This document shows positions 51,134 to 57,805 of a DNA stretch of 64,000 bases, piece by piece (position 1 is the first letter of the stretch; the number at the start of each line of letters is the position of its first letter). Under the pieces are notes generated by a model that saw only the letters and a program-made list of their open reading frames with translations, had not been told where the DNA came from and did no database searches. Source of the DNA: an uncultured Gemmatimonadota bacterium (lineage in GTDB: Bacteria > Gemmatimonadota > Gemmatimonadetes > Gemmatimonadales > Gemmatimonadaceae); NCBI GenBank assembly GCA_902825965.1, contig CADEDA010000001.1:304428-368427 (forward strand). The letters are read 5' to 3'. The translations under genes were made by a program, and so were the position numbers.

Positions 51134-52227
51134 GGCTGCCGGACCTCGTCCACATGGAACGCACCGTAGAACCATGCACGGTCGCGCGCGTGCAGGGCCT
51201 CTGCGAGCGTCCGGTGCGCGGTGACGCGGTCACGCCAGCCGTCGGGCACCGCGCGTGGGGCGAGCAGGTTCCAGTACACCATCCGGGCCCCGGGTCGCGC
51301 GAGGGCGGCGATCGCAGCGTAGGCCGTCGCGTGCCCGGCCGGACTCATGTACTCGAAGATATCCGAGAGATTGAAACCGTCGAACCGTCCGGGTGCCCCT
51401 TCCGCGGCGCCCTGGTGCAGGGTCACGCGGTCGAGCCGCGCGCGGATCGTCTCGAAGTGCGCGGCCTGCAGGTATGTCGGCAGGGCCGTCGCCGCGTAGT
51501 TGCCGGTGAGGATGTACGTGAGGTAGGGGTTGGTGTGCGTCTCGAGCGCGGTCAGCGCGTGCCGCGTGCGTTGCAGGATGCGTTCGCCCACGCTGCCTTC
51601 GACGTGCGCGAAGAACTCGGGGTCGCGCCCGAGCCGTCCCATGACGGCGCGGCTGAAGAAGACGCGGAAGATCAGCCGCCACCGCCAGGAGTCCCAGTGT
51701 GTGCGGTAGAAGCGCTCGCGCCCGGCCGCGTCCCGCGGCGTGAGCAGGTCGAGCACGCGGCGTCGACGGTGGACCAACGGCAGCACGCGGCGCCGGAAGA
51801 GGCCGAAGAACCGCTCGAACTTCCCCGCGTGCACGACGCCCGCGGCGATCGCGTCGGGGTGGCGGTCCCAGAAGTCGCGCGCTCGCGCGCTCAGCGTGGG
51901 CCGCATGCGGGCATAGACGGCCGCGCGCTCCGACGACGGCGTGACGCCGAGGAACGCCAGCAGCCCGGCGTGGTCCAGCGTGCGGAAGGCGGCGAGCCGC
52001 AGTTCGACCGCCGCGAGTTGCGGCGCGCTCAGGTCCACGGCGACGATCTCCGCGGGGTCGAGCGTGAGCATCGCCAGCACGTTGTCGCCGGCGGATGCGA
52101 TCGACAGGATGCGCCCGCCCGCGACGGCGGGCCTGAGCGCCTCGCAGAGGATCCCGCTGTCCTCCCAGACGCTCGCATAGCGGATGAAGTCGAATCGGGC
52201 GCGGGCGTCGATCTCCGATGCACTCAT
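51130..52227 (-). CDS. BtaA/DUF3419-type aminocarboxypropyl transferase
   Basis: This 365-residue protein has R-F-D-F-I-R-Y-A-S-V-W-E-D-S-G-I-L-C-E-A-L at its N-terminus, the SAM-binding segment L-S-I-A-S-A-G-D-N-V-L-A-M-L (about 42-55) and A-V-D-L-S-A-P-Q (about 63). The C-terminal block F-N-L-S-D-I-F-E-Y-M-S completes the DUF3419 family pattern. BtaA uses S-adenosylmethionine to transfer a 3-amino-3-carboxypropyl group to diacylglycerol in betaine-lipid synthesis, so a lipid acceptor is likely. The matching N-methyltransferase BtaB is not in the window. ATG 52227 overlaps the upstream stop as ATGA. Confidence 0.82.
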   Translation of the reverse strand: MSASEIDARARFDFIRYASVWEDSGILCEALRPAVAGGRILSIASAGDNVLAMLTLDPAEIVAVDLSAPQLAAVELRLAAFRTLDHAGLLAFLGVTPSSERAAVYARMRPTLSARARDFWDRHPDAIAAGVVHAGKFERFFGLFRRRVLPLVHRRRRVLDLLTPRDAAGRERFYRTHWDSWRWRLIFRVFFSRAVMGRLGRDPEFFAHVEGSVGERILQRTRHALTALETHTNPYLTYILTGNYAATALPTYLQAAHFETIRARLDRVTLHQGAAEGAPGRFDGFNLSDIFEYMSPAGHATAYAAIAALARPGARMVYWNLLAPRAVPDGWRDRVTAHRTLAEALHARDRAWFYGAFHVDEVRQP

Positions 52228-54857
52228 GCGGCGGCCTCCCCGCCGAGTCGCCGCACGACCCCGGTGGTGCCGTCCATCTCCACCTCCTCGCCGTCGACGA
52301 GCGTCTCGAGCAGTCCGGGGATCGCGACCACGCAGGGGATCCCCATCTCGCGCGCGACGATGGCGGAGTGGCTCAGCAGGCTGCCGCGCTGCACCAGCAA
52401 CCCGGACGACGTCGGGAACAGCAGCGTCCACCCCGGATCCGTGCGCTCCGCCACCAGGATGCGGCCGCGGAGATCCCCCGCCTGTGCGGGATCGAGCACC
52501 ACGCGCACCCGCGCACGCACCACGCCCGGGCAGCAGCCGATGCCGTGCAGGTCCGCCCCCTCCACGGCCGCGTGCCGGGGGACCGACGGCACGGCGTCCG
52601 CCGGCATGCCGCGCGTGGTGAAGCGGTCAGGCGGCGCGGGCTCCGCCGCGTAGCGCGCGTACTCGGCGCGGCGCAGCGCGACTAGCGCGCGCAGATCGTG
52701 CGTCACGGCCGTGCCCTCGACCTCGGCGAACACCTCGTCGCGCGTGAGCCAGAACACGTCGCGCGCGTCATCGAGCCGATCCGCCGCCGCGAGGTGCTTG
52801 CCGAAGGCGACGAAGATCCGCCGGACGACCCCGAAGACCCGCGTGCGCTCGAACCGCAGGTTCTCGCGGTCGCGGATGCGCGCGCGCGCACTGGCGAGCA
52901 CACGCAGGAACGCCCACTCCTTGAAGCCGCCGAGCCCGGCGTGCACCCGACGCTCGGCGGCCGCACGGATGGCCCGCTCGCGCTCCTGTCCCGCCTCCGG
53001 TGCCGTCGCCCCGCCCACCACGTACGCGCGGATCATCATCACCACCCAGGCGGGATCCTCGCTCGGCGTGACCGTCTCGAGCTTGAGCTCGCTCATGCAG
53101 CGGTCGCCGAATCGCCGCAGGTAGTCGTCGAGCCCCGCGCGGAGCTCAACCGCCTGCGGGTCGGCGGCGATCCGCGTCGCGAGCGCGGTGTCATCGAGGT
53201 CCTGCGCGAACATCGCCTGCAGCGCGGGGCGCTCGCTCACCACACGCGCGAGCGCCATCACCCGCCGGGCCGGTTCGGTGGAGACGATGCCCCCTTCGCC
53301 GCAGAGCAGGTCGTTGACGAGGGTCGGCGGTTCCTGCGGCAACCAGCGCTGCAGCAGCCGCCCCAGCACCCCGAACCAGATCATCGCGAAGAAGTCGTTG
53401 ACCAGCGGCGGCTGCCAGTGGCGCAGCAGATGGTCCTCGAGCCGGCGGTAGAGACGCAGCAGGTCCTCGCTGGAACGCGCCGCGAGATCCTCGCCGGCCA
53501 GCGGATCGAGCGCGGCCGCCACGCGGGCATGGAACGCGGGGACCTCCGTGCCGAGCGCCCGATTCGCGAGCGTGAGTCGCAGCACCGTACGCAGCAGACG
53601 CGCGAGGTCCACCCATCGGTTGGCGGCCGGCGGCGGGTCGGGCGGCTCCGCCAGCTTCTCGCGTACGCCCATCATCCGCTCCATGAAGTCGCGGTTGAAG
53701 GCGTATCCCGGCAACATCGCGAGGACGCGGTACCAGTTGAGCAGGTTGTAGTACACGCGACCGCGGATGAGACCCAGCATGTGCGCGAACACGTGCCGGT
53801 GGTCGGCGATGAGCGACTCCCCCACGCCCGAGAGCCGGCAGAACTGGATGTAGACGTCCTCGTACACGCTCCGCGCGAAGCTGAACGTGAGCGGCGACGT
53901 CAGTCCGCCATAACTCTCGATGATGTTGCTGTTGTCCCAGACCCGGAGCTCGCCGGTCGCCGCGGCGGTCGCGGTGACCGGCCGTGCCTGCAGGATCAGC
54001 AGTCGTCCGTCATCGCGCGCGATGGCCCACTCGACGTCCTGCGGGCCGCCCAATGCCGCGGCCAGTCGGCGGACCGCGTCCGCGACGGCACGCACCTCCT
54101 CGTCACGCAGCGACGGCTGCCGACGTTCGGCGTCCGCGAGGGTGACCGTCGCGGTGCTCCCCGCGGACGTGCGCACGACGGCATGCGTCTTCTCCGCGAT
54201 GCGGGCGCGCAGGTCCGCCGCCGCCCCTTCGCCACGGACGTGCCAGGTGTCGGCATCCACTTCGCCGGAGACCAGCGCCTCCCCGAGTCCGGGCACGGCA
54301 GTCACGAGCGCCGTCGCGGTGTCGCCGCTGACGGGATCGACGGAGAAGGCGACGCCGGCGGCGCGGGCATCCACGAGCTCCTGGACGATCACGGCCATCG
54401 CCGCCGGTGCGGCGAGTGTCGCACCACCGGCGTAGCTGAGCGCCCGCAGGCCGAACGCCGAGGCCCAGACGCGCCGGATCGCATCCCAGAGCGCGGCATC
54501 GTCGGCGCCGGTCGCCACGACACCGAGCACGGTCTCGAACTGCCCCGCGAACGAGGCAGCGGCGCCGTCCTCCATGGTCGCCGACGAGCGCACTGCGAGT
54601 GCCACGCCATGCAGTCGGAGACGCGCGAGTTCGCCCTGCACCGCCACGCGCAGCTCGGCCGGGATGTCCAGGCGCTGCACGGCCGCCGCACGGATGGCGG
54701 CCGCCGCCGCATCGGTCGGCGGCGGAGCGGTGAGCGCGAGGCGCTCGTGGACCTCGGCGGGGATCGCGAACCACCGCGGCACCGGCAGTCCGGTGCCGGC
54801 CACGCGCAGCAGGTTCGTCGCCTTGCCGCCGAGTCGGGTCCCTGCGAGCGCCGTCAT
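52224..54857 (-). CDS. PEP-synthase/rifampin-phosphotransferase-like enzyme
   Basis: This 877-residue protein has an N-terminal PPDK/PEP-synthase ATP-grasp domain (about 1-300): G-G-K-A-T-N-L near 10, A-V-R-S-S-A-T-M-E-D near 87, Q-E-L-V-D-A-R-A-A-G-V-A-F-S-V-D and V-E-W-A-I. A central domain of about 450 residues is unlike PEP synthase. The C-terminal swivelling domain has His830 in S-H-S-A-I-V-A-R-E-M-G-I-P, the phosphohistidine motif. This three-part plan matches rifampin phosphotransferase and related dikinases that phosphorylate a hydroxyl via a His intermediate. Its place between UbiA and BtaA-like genes suggests a lipid-pathway alcohol as substrate. Confidence 0.83.
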   Translation of the reverse strand: MTALAGTRLGGKATNLLRVAGTGLPVPRWFAIPAEVHERLALTAPPPTDAAAAAIRAAAVQRLDIPAELRVAVQGELARLRLHGVALAVRSSATMEDGAAASFAGQFETVLGVVATGADDAALWDAIRRVWASAFGLRALSYAGGATLAAPAAMAVIVQELVDARAAGVAFSVDPVSGDTATALVTAVPGLGEALVSGEVDADTWHVRGEGAAADLRARIAEKTHAVVRTSAGSTATVTLADAERRQPSLRDEEVRAVADAVRRLAAALGGPQDVEWAIARDDGRLLILQARPVTATAAATGELRVWDNSNIIESYGGLTSPLTFSFARSVYEDVYIQFCRLSGVGESLIADHRHVFAHMLGLIRGRVYYNLLNWYRVLAMLPGYAFNRDFMERMMGVREKLAEPPDPPPAANRWVDLARLLRTVLRLTLANRALGTEVPAFHARVAAALDPLAGEDLAARSSEDLLRLYRRLEDHLLRHWQPPLVNDFFAMIWFGVLGRLLQRWLPQEPPTLVNDLLCGEGGIVSTEPARRVMALARVVSERPALQAMFAQDLDDTALATRIAADPQAVELRAGLDDYLRRFGDRCMSELKLETVTPSEDPAWVVMMIRAYVVGGATAPEAGQERERAIRAAAERRVHAGLGGFKEWAFLRVLASARARIRDRENLRFERTRVFGVVRRIFVAFGKHLAAADRLDDARDVFWLTRDEVFAEVEGTAVTHDLRALVALRRAEYARYAAEPAPPDRFTTRGMPADAVPSVPRHAAVEGADLHGIGCCPGVVRARVRVVLDPAQAGDLRGRILVAERTDPGWTLLFPTSSGLLVQRGSLLSHSAIVAREMGIPCVVAIPGLLETLVDGEEVEMDGTTGVVRRLGGEAAA

Positions 54858-55849
54858 GCGCGGAGGGCCGTGAGCGTCCACGGCAGCGCGAGGAACAGGT
54901 AGGCGAGCAGGTTCCACACCGCGCTCATGCGCTCCGTCGCCTTGCCGCTGCCGGCACGGCCCCGCGCGAGGGCGGGCATCGGCCACGCCACGATGAGTGC
55001 CACGGCAGCGGTGAGCGGGAACACCAGCGTGGACGACATCCCGGCGACCGACATCGCCCACGCCGTGAGCGCCGCCGCGAGTACCAGCGTGGCGAGCCAG
55101 AGGCGCTGTGCGCGCGGCAGGCCCCACGTCGCGGAGTACGTCTCCACCCGTGCACGCTCGGCGGCGGGCTCGCGGAGCTTGCGGCCGATCTCCAGCACCA
55201 GGCCGTTGACGTAGGTCGCGGCGAGGAAGACGCCGAGTCCGCGCGGGGGTGTCGCGCGCGCCACCAGCCAATCGAGCGTGGTCGCGTAGCCGAGGAGAAG
55301 CGGCATGATGACCATGTGACTGAGCAGGTACAGGCCGTGCCGCACGCGCAGCCACTCGGCGACGAAGAACTCCTTCGTCATGAGTGCGGCCCAGGCGGCG
55401 ACCACGGCGAGCACCCACAGCAGGCGCGGGGCGAGGGAGAGGTTGAGCGCAGCGACCACGAGCGCGAGGCCCGCGCCGACCCGGCGGAGCTCCGCGAGCG
55501 TGACGAGTCCGCGCGGCACCGGGAGTTCGGGACGCGCGACGCGGTCCAGCGCCGCATCCTTGTGCTCGTCGGCCACACGCAGCAGGAAGAAGCCGACGAG
55601 CATCGTCAGGGCCGCCACGCTCCACGCCGCGCCGCTCATGGATCCCTGCGCCCCGCGTGCCGCGCGGGACCAGCCGACGCCCGCGGCCGCCGCGATCGCG
55701 ATCATCGGCACATAGGCCGTGAGCGGGAAGCGTTCGCGTTGGTACTGGGCGAGTCGCACGACCAGCGACGCGCCCGCGAACGCTCCCGCGGACGCGCCCG
55801 CCTCGGATGCCGCGGCGACCGACACCGGCGCCTCGGGCGCCGGCGTCAT
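54854..55849 (-). CDS. UbiA-family prenyltransferase
   Basis: This 331-residue membrane protein has about eight helices and an acidic-motif layout like UbiA prenyltransferases. The first motif is V-A-D-E-H-K-D-A-A-L-D-R (Asp94-Asp102), followed by P-V-P-R-G-L-V-T-L. The second region reads E-I-G-R-K-L-R-E-P with E-T-Y-S-A-T-W-G. The second motif therefore lacks a plain D-x-x-x-D pair. UbiA enzymes transfer a polyprenyl group from its diphosphate to an aromatic ring or alcohol. ATG 55849 overlaps the HMG-CoA reductase stop as ATGA. The Ala/Glu/Ser-rich N-terminus of about 30 residues is probably disordered. Confidence 0.83.
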   Translation of the reverse strand: MTPAPEAPVSVAAASEAGASAGAFAGASLVVRLAQYQRERFPLTAYVPMIAIAAAAGVGWSRAARGAQGSMSGAAWSVAALTMLVGFFLLRVADEHKDAALDRVARPELPVPRGLVTLAELRRVGAGLALVVAALNLSLAPRLLWVLAVVAAWAALMTKEFFVAEWLRVRHGLYLLSHMVIMPLLLGYATTLDWLVARATPPRGLGVFLAATYVNGLVLEIGRKLREPAAERARVETYSATWGLPRAQRLWLATLVLAAALTAWAMSVAGMSSTLVFPLTAAVALIVAWPMPALARGRAGSGKATERMSAVWNLLAYLFLALPWTLTALRA

Positions 55850-57132
55850 CGGGCGGCTTTGTTGCGTCCGAACGCTGCGTGCGCGCGCGAGAAGTCCCCC
55901 GCGCAGAGCGAGCCCACGATCGAGAGCTCGCCGGCCAGCGCGACCGCCGCAGCGATCTCCGCCAACCGCGACGCGCGGTCCGCGCCCACGCAGTCGAGCA
56001 GGCGGAGGCATTCGTTCGCCGTGGGCAGGCGCGTGCCGCCGCCGACGGTGCCCACGATGAGGTTGGGCAGGCTCACGGCGGCGTAGAGCGACCCATCCGC
56101 CTCGACTTCCATGCGCGTGATGCCCACGCTCGCCTCACTCACGCAGGCGACATCCTGCCCTGTCGCCAGGAAGAGTGCGGCGATGCCGTTGGAGATGTGG
56201 CCGCTCACCCCGATGGACCCGCTCTGCACGCCGCCGATGAAGCTCATCCGCCAGTACTGCGCCATGCGCTCCGGTGTGGTGTGCAGCCGCTTCTCGACCA
56301 AAGCGGCCGGCAAGCGCACCTCGGCCGTCGCGTTGCGGCCGCGCGTGGAGATGAAGCTGAGTGCCGTGGCCTTCTTGTCGCCCGACATGTTCGCCTCGAG
56401 GAACCAGGTCGTCGGCGAGATGGGGCTGCGGGCGAGGAGGTCGGTGCAGATGGCGGCCGTGCAGAACGTCACCATGTTCTGCCCCGCCGCGTCACCCGTG
56501 TAGAAGTGGAAGATCAGGTAGACGTGGTTCGCCTCGATGTGCGTCTGCAGGTCGACCAACTGCCCGTGGCTCGTGGCCGTGGACGCGACGGCGCGCCAGT
56601 GCTCGAACTGCTCCACCGCCCACGCCGCGAACAGCGCCGCTTCGGCGATCGACGCGAACACGAACCCGGGGGCGCGCTGCACCTGTTCGGTCGTGACCAG
56701 GGTCGCCACGCCGCCGGCGGCCGTGATGAGTCGCGCGCCACGGTCAAAGCTCGCGACCAGCGCACCCTCGGACGTCGCGAGCGGCACGAAGTAGTCGCCA
56801 TGGGCGTGCAGCCCGTTGATCCGCAGCGGACCGACGACCCCGGTGGGGATCTGCGTCATGCCGACGAAGTTCTCGATGTTGCCCTTGAGCGTCGCGGCGT
56901 CGACCGCCGCCGCGCGTCCGCCGAGGTGCGGCAGCTCCCCCACCCGCGCCTCGAGCGCGGCGAGGCGCGCGGTGCGCGCCTCGTCGCTCCACAGCCCCTG
57001 GGCCGGCAACCGCGGTGGCGGCGGGTGCAACTCCGGATCGCGGGGCGTGAGGCGGCCCTTGAGCACGTCGAGGGACAAGCCGCGACGCAGGCGTTGGGCG
57101 AGTTCCCGGGCGCGATCGAAGGAGATGGGCAT
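55846..57132 (-). CDS. Class I HMG-CoA reductase
   Basis: This 428-residue soluble enzyme should reduce HMG-CoA to mevalonate with NADPH. All four catalytic residues align with class I: Glu87 in I-E-N-F-V-G, Lys253/254 in G-D-K-K-A, Asp327 in T-G-Q-D-V-A and His418 in S-R-A-H-A-A-F. The cofactor segment is D-A-A-G-Q-N-M (214-220) and G-T-V-G-G-G-T-R-L-P is at 361-370. There is no membrane anchor. ATG 57132 gives the full family N-terminus. It is the first gene of the operon at 57132-49712. Most bacteria make isoprenoids by the MEP route, so a mevalonate step here implies a special demand or a transferred pathway. Confidence 0.93.
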   Translation of the reverse strand: MPISFDRARELAQRLRRGLSLDVLKGRLTPRDPELHPPPPRLPAQGLWSDEARTARLAALEARVGELPHLGGRAAAVDAATLKGNIENFVGMTQIPTGVVGPLRINGLHAHGDYFVPLATSEGALVASFDRGARLITAAGGVATLVTTEQVQRAPGFVFASIAEAALFAAWAVEQFEHWRAVASTATSHGQLVDLQTHIEANHVYLIFHFYTGDAAGQNMVTFCTAAICTDLLARSPISPTTWFLEANMSGDKKATALSFISTRGRNATAEVRLPAALVEKRLHTTPERMAQYWRMSFIGGVQSGSIGVSGHISNGIAALFLATGQDVACVSEASVGITRMEVEADGSLYAAVSLPNLIVGTVGGGTRLPTANECLRLLDCVGADRASRLAEIAAAVALAGELSIVGSLCAGDFSRAHAAFGRNKAAR

Positions 57133-57214
57133 GGTCGGAGTAGTATGGGAGCACTCCCCCGGCCTCGCTACTTCGGGTGCAGCCGCGGACGACGATTGCG
57201 GGACGGGCCGCGCG

Positions 57215-57625
57215 TCAACGCCGCTTCTGCTCGGTGACGAGGCCCACCACCGCGACGCCGTTCTCGCGGGCGACCGCCAACGCCGCGCGCACCTGGCCGT
57301 ACGGGAGCTCGCGATGTGCGCGCAGGAACAACACGCGGTCGGTGGCGCCGGACGGATACAGCACACGGAGTGCGGTCGGCAGCCGCGCGGCGTCGATCGG
57401 CGCGCGGTCGAGCGTGAAGCGGCCCGCCGCGTCGATCGCGAGCGTGTGGTCGGTGGGCTCCTCCGGCCGCTCCTGCAGGTGCTCGCCCTCGGGCGGGATC
57501 GCGGTCGTGCCGTCGGCGAGCATGGGTGTCACGACCATGAAGATGCAGAGAAGCACCAGCATGACGTCGATCATCGGCGTGACGTTCGGAACCGGGGCGA
57601 TGCTGCTGGTGGCGGGGTGTCGCAT
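57215..57625 (-). CDS. ExbD/TolR family protein
   Basis: This 136-residue protein has a short cytoplasmic N-terminus with N-V-T-P-M-I-D-V-M-L-V-L-L-C-I-F-M (about 13-29), the single membrane helix with the conserved Asp used in proton coupling. A periplasmic domain of about 90 residues follows and ends with Y-G-Q-V-R-A-A-L-A-V-A-R-E-N-G. It would energise TonB- or Tol-type outer-membrane processes together with an ExbB/TolQ partner. No partner is in the window. ATG 57625 is used, divergent from the S9 peptidase gene. It lies 82 bases upstream of the HMG-CoA reductase gene on the same strand. Confidence 0.9.
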   Translation of the reverse strand: MRHPATSSIAPVPNVTPMIDVMLVLLCIFMVVTPMLADGTTAIPPEGEHLQERPEEPTDHTLAIDAAGRFTLDRAPIDAARLPTALRVLYPSGATDRVLFLRAHRELPYGQVRAALAVARENGVAVVGLVTEQKRR

Positions 57626-57805
57626 GGCGGCCTCAGGTGCGGGGTGGTGCGGGGTGGTGCCGGCACGATGCACGGCGGGCGTGAACCCACGGTTGGCGGC
57701 ACGTTGCGGGTCGATGACGTCTTCGTGAGCAATCAGCGCCGCGGCCGATTGCGCCGACGCCGCACAAGCGCGACCTTCGAGCCTCACGCCTTCGGAGCCC
57801 CGCGC

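Noticed and set aside
57637..57660. Direct repeat of GGGGTGGTGC before the S9 peptidase gene
   Set aside because: Only two units in a G-rich intergenic region; it may be chance and no regulator site is implied.
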